A DNA stretch of 20,586 nt from JAQUGA01 sp964521105 (GTDB lineage: Bacteria; Bacteroidota; Bacteroidia; Bacteroidales; WCHB1-69), in the NCBI GenBank assembly GCA_964521105.1, contig CAZFPO010000044.1, forward strand, positions 1 to 20,586, read 5' to 3'. Position numbers and translations under genes: made by a program. Shown here piece by piece: positions 7,888-13,927 of this stretch. Within the stretch, counting starts at the first letter, position 1, and each line of letters opens with the position of its first letter. The notes under the pieces were generated by a model that had not been told where the DNA came from, ran no database searches, and saw only the letters and a program-made list of their open reading frames with translations.

Positions 7888-9309
7888 TTAATTTTCATTT
7901 ATATCTGTGTCTTCGGTCTCAATTCCTAATAATTCAGCTTCAACATGAATGTTTTTGGCATGCAGTTCTTGGTAAATAGCAAATAGTAAAATGTCACGAA
8001 TGTCTCTCCATGAAATATCATCAGGAAATAGGTAATAAACAAGTTCTTCCATGGTAATAATAGTTTCTTTTGTTCCATCTTTGTAATTCTTCGCTACTAC
8101 ATTTTTCAAAAAGAATCGCCTCAATTCATAAGCATTTTTGTAGCCATCTAAAGCTTTAATGCTCTTTTTAATAGCATCTTCGTCTGTATTAGTCAGAAAA
8201 AGAGCTAATTCTTTGATTTTGTTTAATGTTTCTTGTCTCATATTTTGTACATGTTTTAAATATATTTCAATAATTGTAAAGTTGAATTTATGTGTTATGC
8301 CCCATTTGACAAATAGTTTTAATAATGATTTGCCATTTAGGAGGTTTTCTAAGATAGCATTACGCCATAATTTATAGTTTTCAACACTGATATGTTCTGT
8401 GTTTTCTTTCTTTGTAATATCGTAATTAAATGTTGTTGGATTGTATTTTGCACCTTTAAATTTGCTACTAGTATAATGGGAAAAAAGGAATAACTGCCAA
8501 TCAGATTTTAATTTTGGAGACTGGCAGTATGAATAAAACCAAAAAACTTTTGAAGGAATTTCGTATATCACAATTTCTGGACTTGCACCAAAGTTTGTAA
8601 AATGATATAAAGTCAATGATAAATTTTTAATTTGATCTGTAGCTTCTTTAATTTTGTTTACAAGAAGATTGTCTACAAATTGAAATAAGGCATTTGAGGG
8701 TATTCCAAATTCTGATTTTAAAACACCTTCAGATAAAGAAGTTGCTAAGTTTGCCAAATTTGATTCGCAATTTTTTGTTACGAAATATTCAGATACATCA
8801 GCTTGATTACTTTGAAGAATGGCGATTCTTCCTCCAATAAAAATTGATCCATATGGTATGAAAAACATTCGTATAATCATTTCTTTAGAAACCATCATTC
8901 CGAATTGAAAATTATGATGGAAATTGACAAAAGTTCCTGACCCGGTCATTAACGAGTTATCTCGTCCAGCTTTATATAATTTTGTATATCGTCCTGTTAT
9001 TCGGCAATAGCCATCATCAGATTTGACAGTTTCATTAATAAGAGAAGAAAAATACTTAACAGTTTCTTTAATTTTAACATCGCCTTTATAGGCAGGCTGT
9101 GTTATAGCCGAGTTCAAGAAAAAAGGGTTTATTTTACCTTTCCACTTGTTTACATAGATTTTTGCAATGTATTCAATTAATTCTAAAATATCTTTATCTG
9201 GTTGTTTTCTCATAAGATATTTAATCACATAACCTCCAACATCTGCAAAAGGATCACCAGTTGGACGAGTTAGCCATTCGTAATTTGCAGTTTTACATTC
9301 TTTTTTCAT
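7888..9309 (-). CDS. cas8: Cascade large subunit Cas8 (Cst1/Cas8b1-like, type I-B)
   Basis: The 473-aa protein fits Cst1, the large subunit that reads the PAM in I-B Cascade. The N-terminal TGDPFADVGGYVI motif (residues 17-29) is typical of that family, as are the position directly before cst2/cas7 and the length. The paired CXXC zinc motifs found in many Cst1 proteins are not seen; the cysteines here are scattered. So this is either a zinc-less variant or a divergent branch. The start codon overlaps the stop of the preceding small ORF by 4 bp (ATGA). That implies translational coupling and places the true operon promoter upstream of the small ORF at 9531-9565. Confidence 0.88.
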   Translation of the reverse strand: MKKECKTANYEWLTRPTGDPFADVGGYVIKYLMRKQPDKDILELIEYIAKIYVNKWKGKINPFFLNSAITQPAYKGDVKIKETVKYFSSLINETVKSDDGYCRITGRYTKLYKAGRDNSLMTGSGTFVNFHHNFQFGMMVSKEMIIRMFFIPYGSIFIGGRIAILQSNQADVSEYFVTKNCESNLANLATSLSEGVLKSEFGIPSNALFQFVDNLLVNKIKEATDQIKNLSLTLYHFTNFGASPEIVIYEIPSKVFWFYSYCQSPKLKSDWQLFLFSHYTSSKFKGAKYNPTTFNYDITKKENTEHISVENYKLWRNAILENLLNGKSLLKLFVKWGITHKFNFTIIEIYLKHVQNMRQETLNKIKELALFLTNTDEDAIKKSIKALDGYKNAYELRRFFLKNVVAKNYKDGTKETIITMEELVYYLFPDDISWRDIRDILLFAIYQELHAKNIHVEAELLGIETEDTDINEN

Positions 9310-9503
9310 TTATATTGTTCCTTTATCGTTAATTCAGTAAATTTCTTTGCATAATAATGCCATTTTTCATTATTTTCCCAAGTTGATATTTCATATTCAG
9401 AAAATCCTTGAAAGAGTAAATCTGAAACTTTCCATTTTATATTAAAAATATAATCTTCTTCAGAAAAAATGCAACCATCATCAATCATGTATATTGTGTC
9501 CAT
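9306..9503 (-). CDS. Small first gene of the cas8 operon, unknown function
   Basis: This is a 65-aa acidic, aromatic-rich protein (MDTIYMIDDGCIFSEEDY... ending KEQYK) of no recognised family. The frame can be extended to a TTG at 9533, but that codon lies inside the -7 promoter element. The ATG at 9503 is therefore preferred; it leaves a leader of about 20 nt. The stop overlaps the cas8 ATG (ATGA), so it is expressed with cas8. No membrane segment or signal peptide is seen. Its place as first gene behind a promoter that carries a match to a crRNA-like guide makes it a candidate for a Cas accessory protein. By analogy with CreTA modules it could instead be a small toxin held off by Cascade. 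Neither is shown by the sequence. Confidence 0.65.
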   Translation of the reverse strand: MDTIYMIDDGCIFSEEDYIFNIKWKVSDLLFQGFSEYEISTWENNEKWHYYAKKFTELTIKEQYK

Positions 9504-9530
9504 GTTTACAGTATTATATTTATTTTTTTG

Positions 9531-9565
9531 CAAATATAATACGTTTTCTGGAATAATTAAGCCAA
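9531..9565 (-). promoter_or_regulatory. Promoter of the small ORF-cas8-cas7-cas5-cas3 operon
   Basis: The minus strand has TATATTTG (9531-9538), a match to the Bacteroidetes -7 element TAnnTTTG. The nearest TTG upstream (9563-9565) is 24 bp away, a longer spacer than usual. Transcription would start near 9525, about 20 nt before the ATG at 9503. The same TTATATTTGC string is used at the abiE promoter. The PAM and seed of the crRNA-like guide match overlap the upstream (-33) end of this promoter. Confidence 0.6.
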
Positions 9566-9588
9566 TGAATAAAAAAAGTTGAAAGTTT
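9562..9588 (+). promoter_or_regulatory. Putative Cascade target site in the cas promoter (PAM plus seed)
   Basis: CCA (9562-9564) is followed by ATGAATAAAAAAAGTTGAA (9565-9583). The spacer-like part of the crRNA-like RNA begins ATGAAAAAAAATAGTTGAA (9676-9694). Over 19 nt the only differences are at positions 6 and 12, which type I Cascade leaves unpaired. Matching stops at 20-21 and resumes briefly at 22-24. CCA is a functional PAM in other I-B systems. Partial pairing of this kind would allow Cascade to bind but be poor for Cas3 cleavage. The site lies between the two divergent promoters. Confidence 0.7.
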
Positions 9589-9596
9589 ATTTATAG

Positions 9597-9630
9597 TTGC
9601 ATTTTATAATTATATTTTTTAGTATATTTG
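9597..9630 (+). promoter_or_regulatory. Promoter of the crRNA-like RNA
   Basis: On the plus strand TATATTTG (9623-9630) matches the Bacteroidetes -7 element. A TTG at 9597-9599 is the nearest -33 candidate (23-bp spacer, long). The start of transcription would be near 9636, 10 bp before the CRISPR-repeat-like sequence. It is divergent from the cas8 operon promoter, with the putative Cascade site between them. Confidence 0.55.
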
Positions 9631-9645
9631 TGCTTTATTTTCAAC

Positions 9646-9675
9646 TATCTAATCATACCTTGTAGGAATTGAAAT
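9646..9675 (+). repeat. Solitary degenerate type I-B CRISPR repeat
   Basis: The core AATCATACCTTGTAGG followed by AATTGAAAT has the form of the 30-nt I-B repeats that run GTTTTAATC-n-TACC-n(4)-GGAATTGAAAC. Relative to that form the 5' end is degenerate (TATCT in place of GTTTT) and the last base is T in place of C. A small CCT/AGG stem is present, as in many I-B repeats. Only one copy exists in the window. Confidence 0.8.
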
Positions 9676-9701
9676 ATGAAAAAAAATAGTTGAATTTTTC
9701 T

Positions 9702-9740
9702 CCCCCTTTCTCAATTTTTCACGAGAAAGGGGGTTTTGTT
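9702..9740 (+). terminator. Intrinsic terminator of the crRNA-like RNA
   Basis: A perfect 11-bp stem, CCCCCTTTCTC (9702-9712) with GAGAAAGGGGG (9723-9733), encloses a 10-nt loop and is followed by TTTTGTTT. The T-run is on the plus strand only, which fixes the direction of transcription away from the cas8 operon. Confidence 0.9.
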
Positions 9741-9918
9741 TATATCGCTCAATATTTTTTTCATTCATTTATTATTTCATAGTATCTTTTTTTTCTAAGT
9801 TTCAATTTCTCTTTCCCTCTAACCATTCATATTTTCAAAACATCCGATAAATCATACTGTAAATACATTATTCACTGTATGTTGAGTCCTTGATTGTTGA
9901 GAATCCATGTTTTAATTT

Positions 9919-10488
9919 TTACTTTTCAAACTCTTCTTCAAGCATTACGTTCACATCTTCAATATCAAATTCGTTCACGTCCCATTCTTCATCTTCGTCC
10001 ATAAAAAGCCACTCTTTGGTGTCTTTATATTCTGGATGTTTTGGATTGGCTAATATTTCTAAAATATTTTTGTAACCCCATGGACCACCGCAATCATCGG
10101 GTGGACATTTGCCTTGTCCTTTAAGGCATTTGGGTGCCGTTATTTTTTCTTTTATGATTTTTTCGAGGGTGATTTTATGAACCCAATCATCACCAAAATC
10201 GTAGATGTAGGTAAATTTCTGATTTTCAGTCTTAAAAATGCTTTTTAGTTTTGTTTTACTTGCATCTAAATCGGGTTCTTCCCAATCCTCATCAGAAATT
10301 TCTGCAATCAAAGGATGGCTTCCATATCCCTGAGGCGAAAACTGGTAAAGGTGAGCAAAACCCCATCCAAAACTAATTTGAATTACGCTATGAAAATCGT
10401 CAAATGTAAAATCTGCAGGAACCATTAATCTCCGCCAAACCGTTGGTTTGCTAATGTTGCTAAGTTGAATTTTAAATTGTAAAGTCAT
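9919..10488 (-). CDS. Plasmid pRiA4b ORF-3-like family protein
   Basis: The 189-aa protein matches the pRiA4b ORF-3 family in its order of motifs: FKIQLSNISKPTVWRRLMVP at the N-terminus, FDDFHSVIQISFGWGFAHLYQF, the central YIYDFGDDWVHKI block (about 109-121), and the cysteine-containing CLKGQGKCPPDDCGGPWGY segment. The C-terminal tail is very acidic (DEDEEWDVNEFDIEDVNVMLEEE). The family is widespread in mobile elements and in Bacteroidetes chromosomes. Its biochemical role is not established. Here it stands between cas6 and the cas8 operon, with repeat DNA upstream and the convergent crRNA-like gene downstream. A TAATTTTG box at 10517-10524 (minus strand) may be its own promoter. A role in CRISPR function is not indicated. 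Confidence 0.9.
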   Translation of the reverse strand: MTLQFKIQLSNISKPTVWRRLMVPADFTFDDFHSVIQISFGWGFAHLYQFSPQGYGSHPLIAEISDEDWEEPDLDASKTKLKSIFKTENQKFTYIYDFGDDWVHKITLEKIIKEKITAPKCLKGQGKCPPDDCGGPWGYKNILEILANPKHPEYKDTKEWLFMDEDEEWDVNEFDIEDVNVMLEEEFEK

Positions 10489-10564
10489 TATATAATTGTT
10501 TAATAATTTGTTTAATCAAAATTAAATAAAAAACACATTCAATCTATATTAATTTTAGTTTATT

Positions 10565-10982
10565 CTTTTTCCAATCTTGTTTCAATCTCGTCAATCCCAT
10601 CAATCTTTCATATCTTACTCCAATCTCGAACCAATCCCTTCAAACTTGTACCAATCCCTTCAATCTCCTTCAATTTCCCTTAAATCTCTTATCAATCTCT
10701 CCAATCTCTTTTCAATCTTGTATCAATCTCTTCAATCTCTTTTCAATCTTGTATCAATCTCTTCAATCTCTTTTCAATCTTGTATCAATCTCTCCAATCT
10801 CTTTTCAATCTTGTATCAATCTCTCCAATCTCTTTTCAATCTTGTATCANNNNNNNNNNNNNNNNNNNNNNNNNNNNNNNNNNNNNNNNNNNNNNNNNNN
10901 NNNNNNNNNNNNNNNNNNNNNNNNNNNNNNNNNNNNNNNNNNNNNNNNNATCTCTCCAATCTCCCTCAATCCCCTCAATCAT
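10565..10982. repeat. CAATCTC tandem repeat tract with 31-bp higher-order unit, after cas6
   Basis: Units of CAATCTC/CAATCTT spaced 9-13 bp fill the stretch from upstream of the pRiA4b-like gene into the 3' end of cas6. From 10691 a 31-bp unit (three CAATCT cores plus TTGT) repeats at 10691, 10722, 10753, 10784 and 10815, with a sixth starting at 10846 and cut off by the gap. The copies differ only by occasional C/T changes. Plus-strand open frames rich in Ser, Gln and Leu here are repeat artefacts. Confidence 0.9.
10850..10949. other. Assembly gap of exactly 100 N
   Basis: Exactly 100 undetermined bases lie inside the 31-bp tandem repeat. This is the usual placeholder for a gap of unknown length, so the true copy number and the end of cas6 are not known. 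Confidence 0.99.
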
Positions 10983-11732
10983 CCCGAACCCCATGCTGTT
11001 TTTTTCTCCAATACCCGCGTGATAAGCAATTTTCATCAATTCGGGAATCGTGAATAAGCTGAAATTGCATTTAAAACCCCTGATTTTAGTTTGTTGAGGC
11101 GTACCAGATTTTATTGAAATTAACTTTGATTTCGAGTTTGAGGCTTTCCAGACAAAAAACAAATCTTCATGATATTCCTTTCCATAAAAAGCCAGATATT
11201 TATTCAATAAGTTATTTTTTAATAAATCGGATGCGATGTTATCATCAGGTGAAATATAATCGAGTTTACCGATATCGATACGGTTTGTTATACAAATTGG
11301 CGAAATTGATTTCCCGATTAGAGGTTTTGTAAAGTCGGGTTGGGAGAGGAGTTCAATGCTGCTAACACTAAATTCGGCAAGAGATTTCAAGTCGCCAATT
11401 GAAAAATTTTGGTTGAAAAAAATTCCCTTTACAAACTCTTCGGTTGAGCGTTCGGGCAAAAATGAGATGTCGAAACTAATGGTGTCCGAAAGAATAATAA
11501 TTCGTGAATCGAGTTTGTTAATGGTGAAATTTGGGATATTGAAATTTGAAAAAACAAACAGACGGAATTGTTTTCCTTCGATATTAAAACCGTTTTGGTG
11601 TAGCCAGTTCGCGTAGTTTTTGTCACCATTTGCAATTGTTTTGTAAATAAACGACGATAACTCATACTGATAGTTAATCGGAATTGTTTTAAGTTTTGGA
11701 TTTCGGACGTGTAAATGGACTCTAAAACGCAT
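10950..11732 (-). CDS. cas6: CRISPR RNA endonuclease Cas6 (3' end lost in gap)
   Basis: Cas6 cuts the pre-crRNA inside the repeat and leaves an 8-nt 5' handle. The 261 visible residues span a normal full-length Cas6. The N-terminus is MRFRVHLHV, a likely catalytic His45 lies in NWLHQNGF, and the C-terminal glycine-rich RNA-binding loop reads HAGIGEKNSMGFGMIE. After this loop Cas6 proteins usually end within a few residues. Here the frame runs on through repeat units (GIEGDWRD) into the N gap, so the stop codon is unseen and the tail may be repeat-encoded. It lies 49 bp after the HIRAN gene and is separated from cas8 by the pRiA4b-like gene and the crRNA-like gene. The enzyme would be needed to mature that RNA. 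Confidence 0.9.
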
Positions 11733-11781
11733 ATTTTTTATTTTTTGAACTTAATTATTTCTTGTTTTATACAATATAATA

Positions 11782-12105
11782 TTAGTCACTTTTCTTTTTA
11801 ACTTTAATCACAACTCCAATTTGTTGCTCAGGGTGTTCGTTAGACGAGACTTGATTAATTTTTGCTTCAAACAAATTATTGTATCCCATTTCGAGGAATT
11901 TGCTAATTTCCTTATTCATATTTTTAGGAATATAGCCAAGTTTAGCATCTTTAAAATACAATGCTATCGCGTAGTTGTCGAATTTGTTATCGGGTTCGTG
12001 TTTTAAAATCAATTCGGTTCCAATTTTTAGTTTGTTAAATACGTCAACACCATCATAATAGGTGAATCCGGCAATGTGAAAATGATTAAAATGTCTATCT
12101 TTCAT
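11782..12105 (-). CDS. HIRAN-domain protein
   Basis: The 107-aa protein is almost entirely one HIRAN domain: HFHIAGFTYYDG (8-19), GTELILKHEPDNKFDNYAIAL and KLGYIPKNMNKEI. HIRAN domains bind 3' ends of single-stranded DNA in HLTF-type helicases. Stand-alone bacterial versions are of unknown function and often lie near DNA-repair or defence genes. It has a strong Shine-Dalgarno-like GGAGGA about 8 nt before the ATG, unusual for this phylum. It stands directly upstream of cas6 in the same direction, so the two are probably co-transcribed. A tandem TTTGACAA repeat lies upstream. Confidence 0.85.
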   Translation of the reverse strand: MKDRHFNHFHIAGFTYYDGVDVFNKLKIGTELILKHEPDNKFDNYAIALYFKDAKLGYIPKNMNKEISKFLEMGYNNLFEAKINQVSSNEHPEQQIGVVIKVKKKSD

Positions 12106-12157
12106 AATTTATTCCTCCAAAATTAATAATTAATAAACTGCAAAACAATAGTATATT

Positions 12158-12175
12158 TTTGACAACCTTTGACAA
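12158..12175. promoter_or_regulatory. Direct repeat TTTGACAA-CC-TTTGACAA upstream of HIRAN-cas6
   Basis: Two identical 8-bp copies, 10 bp apart (one helical turn), lie about 53 bp upstream of the HIRAN start and 34 bp after the transposase stop. A dimeric regulator could bind such a site. The nearby WYL-domain protein is an obvious candidate, but this is inference. Confidence 0.4.
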
Positions 12176-12208
12176 TTATTTTTTAGTACATAAAATAATC
12201 CATATTTA

Positions 12209-12949
12209 TTACTCTTCCGAAAAGAAAGCATCATTTTCAAAATCAAATCTAAGATTATGAACAAATTTGAAATTTTCCAAATTCTCAAAGTAAGTACTAA
12301 TAATTTCTTTCTGATTTTCGCATAGATTTGTCGAAACATAATCATGATAACTACTCCATTGAAAAGCGGATAAATGCTTGCAAAAAGAGTGGTGAATAGG
12401 ATTATTGTGAATGTAAATCAAAACTTGTTTAAAATAATATTCATCTCGAATAAGTTTGCGTTTAAAAGGTCTTTCAAATAAAGAGCCATGACGCTTGTAT
12501 TTAACGTTGAAATAAATTGAATAAGTACTAAATAAATGCGAAAAATGGAGGTGCGCTTTCGGTATTTTTTTATTTTTAAGTAAATCAACATTTATCGGTA
12601 TATTATCTGTCGAAAATTGTAGGGTTTGCCATTTAACGTTATCAAATTCTCCTTCAAATCCTTTTACAAAACCTCCTTCAAATGCCGACAGGTCTTTAGA
12701 CGCTGTCGGATTAGTAGGAGGTTTGATTGAATATTTATAATAAACATCTTCTTTAATTCTAACTGAAAAATGAAAATGGTTGGGCATAAGTACCCACGCG
12801 AATGTATCGGCTATAGGATTGATAAATTTTTCGTACAATTTCAAAAAATAATTGTAGTCATCTGGATGGCAAAAAATATTGGTGCTGTTTATTCCACGGT
12901 TGTAAATATGGTAAATTTTGCCTTGTTCTATGGCTAATGTTTTACTCAT
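12209..12949 (-). CDS. REP-associated tyrosine transposase (Y1/HUH, IS200-like)
   Basis: The 246-aa protein is a RAYT-type Y1 transposase, a single-strand DNA endonuclease. It has IYHIYNRGINS at the N-terminus, the HUH-type motif MPNHFHF (residues 55-61), a tyrosine-rich helix HLFSTYSIYFNVKYKRHGSLFERPFKR, and the QVLIYIHNNPIHH segment usual in these enzymes. It begins by 4-bp overlap (ATGA) with the WYL regulator stop. Residues about 76-94 are an insertion encoded by a palindromic element (12669-12724) that keeps the frame open. No flanking terminal inverted repeats mark it as a mobile insertion sequence; such proteins are usually domesticated single copies acting on REP-like hairpins. Confidence 0.9.
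   Translation of the reverse strand: MSKTLAIEQGKIYHIYNRGINSTNIFCHPDDYNYFLKLYEKFINPIADTFAWVLMPNHFHFSVRIKEDVYYKYSIKPPTNPTASKDLSAFEGGFVKGFEGEFDNVKWQTLQFSTDNIPINVDLLKNKKIPKAHLHFSHLFSTYSIYFNVKYKRHGSLFERPFKRKLIRDEYYFKQVLIYIHNNPIHHSFCKHLSAFQWSSYHDYVSTNLCENQKEIISTYFENLENFKFVHNLRFDFENDAFFSEE
12669..12724. repeat. REP-like palindrome inside the transposase gene
   Basis: Nested inverted repeats: outer arms AAACCTCCT (12669-12677) and AGGAGGTTT (12716-12724); inner arms CCGACAG (12685-12691) and CTGTCGG (12703-12709); and a central GTCT-TT-AGAC. The inner part is far more GC-rich than its surroundings. It looks like a substrate-type hairpin of the RAYT family, inserted in frame in the RAYT gene itself. 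Confidence 0.75.
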
Positions 12950-13845
12950 ACCAAATTCATGTTTTGAATTTTATTTTTCAAGAATGATTTAAAATCGTCA
13001 GATTCAATTATTTGAATGTCCTCAAATAAGCCCATGACAAAACGACCAATTCCATCAAAACTACACACATTTGTATCAAGTAGCCACTCGTTATCGTTAA
13101 TTTTTTTCATGTCTCTTTCCGACAGAGGGTATTCTTCGGTTAGAAGCATTGCCGCCCTGAGTCCAAGTTTAAGCTTAACATTTAATTGTTGATAGCTGCT
13201 AATTCTGAAAATATCAATATAACCAGCTTTATGATTTTCCTGAAATTTCCATTTTTCCGTAGAAACGTTTACATCCCCAATTCGAGAAACTTTAAATAGT
13301 TTATTTTGACCACTTTCAATTTCAAAAGCCCAAATTTGTATATAGTTGGAGGTGAACGCGAAAGGTTCAACTAGTCGATTACTTATAACTTTACTATTTG
13401 CCGAGCTATATTGATTTAATTCTACTTGATTTTTGTTTTCGATGGCATCAACCAAGCGGTTAATATTATCAGCATTTTTTCCTTTCACAGTAGTTTCAGC
13501 CAAGATTTTGTAATCATAAACTGTTGCTAATTTACGTTTAAGATTTTGCTTCATCAGGTTGTTGTCATCGATGCTATCAATAGCTTTTTTAAGGATATGT
13601 GATTCCTCTTCGGTAAAGTGTAATAGACTGCTAATATCTTTAAAATAGGGAGATGATTTATCGATTTTAAAGATATTATCTCTTTTTTTAATAACAAAAC
13701 CAGCATCTCTAAAAGTATCAATGTATCTATAAACGGTTCGTTCCGACATATCAAGTCGATTTGAAATATCACTAATGCTATATGAAATATTTCCTGTTAA
13801 CATTTTCATCAGCCTGAGTAGGCGTTCGAGTTTTGGTTGATCCAT
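12946..13845 (-). CDS. WYL-domain transcriptional regulator
   Basis: The 299-aa protein has an N-terminal helix-turn-helix (KLERLLRLMKML, then YSISDISNRLDMSERTVYRYIDTFRDAGF, residues 4-50) followed by a ligand-sensing WYL region (about 115-205, with LVEPFAFTSNYIQIWAFEI in the position of the usual P.....G.WYL.A). A C-terminal WCX-like part follows. WYL regulators are frequent beside CRISPR-Cas and other defence loci, where some repress or activate cas genes in response to nucleic-acid ligands. It is the first gene of a two-gene unit with the transposase (ATGA overlap). It probably governs nearby HIRAN-cas6 or its own promoter, where dyads are seen, but its operator is not proven. Confidence 0.9.
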   Translation of the reverse strand: MDQPKLERLLRLMKMLTGNISYSISDISNRLDMSERTVYRYIDTFRDAGFVIKKRDNIFKIDKSSPYFKDISSLLHFTEEESHILKKAIDSIDDNNLMKQNLKRKLATVYDYKILAETTVKGKNADNINRLVDAIENKNQVELNQYSSANSKVISNRLVEPFAFTSNYIQIWAFEIESGQNKLFKVSRIGDVNVSTEKWKFQENHKAGYIDIFRISSYQQLNVKLKLGLRAAMLLTEEYPLSERDMKKINDNEWLLDTNVCSFDGIGRFVMGLFEDIQIIESDDFKSFLKNKIQNMNLV

Positions 13846-13927
13846 GAAAATAATTTTATTTTAAATCAAATAAATTTTGAGATAAATATAGTAAAAATAT
13901 TTAGAAGTATATCGTATAAGAAAAATT

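Larger units (their letters stand above)
9636..9740 (+). ncRNA. crRNA-like RNA with one degenerate CRISPR repeat (CreA/CreR-like)
   Basis: The parts of a complete small RNA gene lie within about 120 bp: a -7 box at 9623-9630, one I-B-type repeat (9646-9675), a spacer-like stretch (9676 to about 9701) and an intrinsic terminator (9702-9740). Cas6 cutting in the repeat would give a 5' handle ATTGAAAT (9668-9675), close to the usual ATTGAAAC. The terminator hairpin stands where a second repeat would be, so this is a dedicated single-guide gene rather than an array cut short. TTCAACTAT (9640-9648) can pair with ATAGTTGAA (9686-9694), which would place the repeat in a loop and mask part of the guide before processing. 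The guide matches the cas operon promoter at 9565-9583. Inferred role: directs Cascade to repress the cas genes, as CreA and CreR RNAs do in other systems. Confidence 0.75.

Noticed and set aside
9504..9533. TTG start extending the small ORF by 10 codons
   Set aside because: The TTG is part of the -7 promoter element, so it would lie upstream of the transcript start.
9755..9764. Second seed match to the guide on the minus strand (ATGAAAAAAA, 10 nt)
   Set aside because: The flanking trinucleotide is TGA instead of CCA, the match ends at position 10 and is almost pure A, so it is likely chance.
9841..9885. Direct repeat ACTGTA...ACTGTAT before the pRiA4b-like gene end as an operator
   Set aside because: Only 6 bp, in a 3' flank, with no promoter beside it.
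10836..10849. Cas6 stop codon on the far side of the N gap
   Set aside because: The gap is a placeholder of unknown length, so the frame across it has no meaning.
10577..11053. Ser/Gln/Leu-rich plus-strand open frames over the repeats (also 1370-1579)
   Set aside because: Generated by the repeat itself and, for the longer one, by reading through the N gap; antisense to cas6 and without family resemblance.
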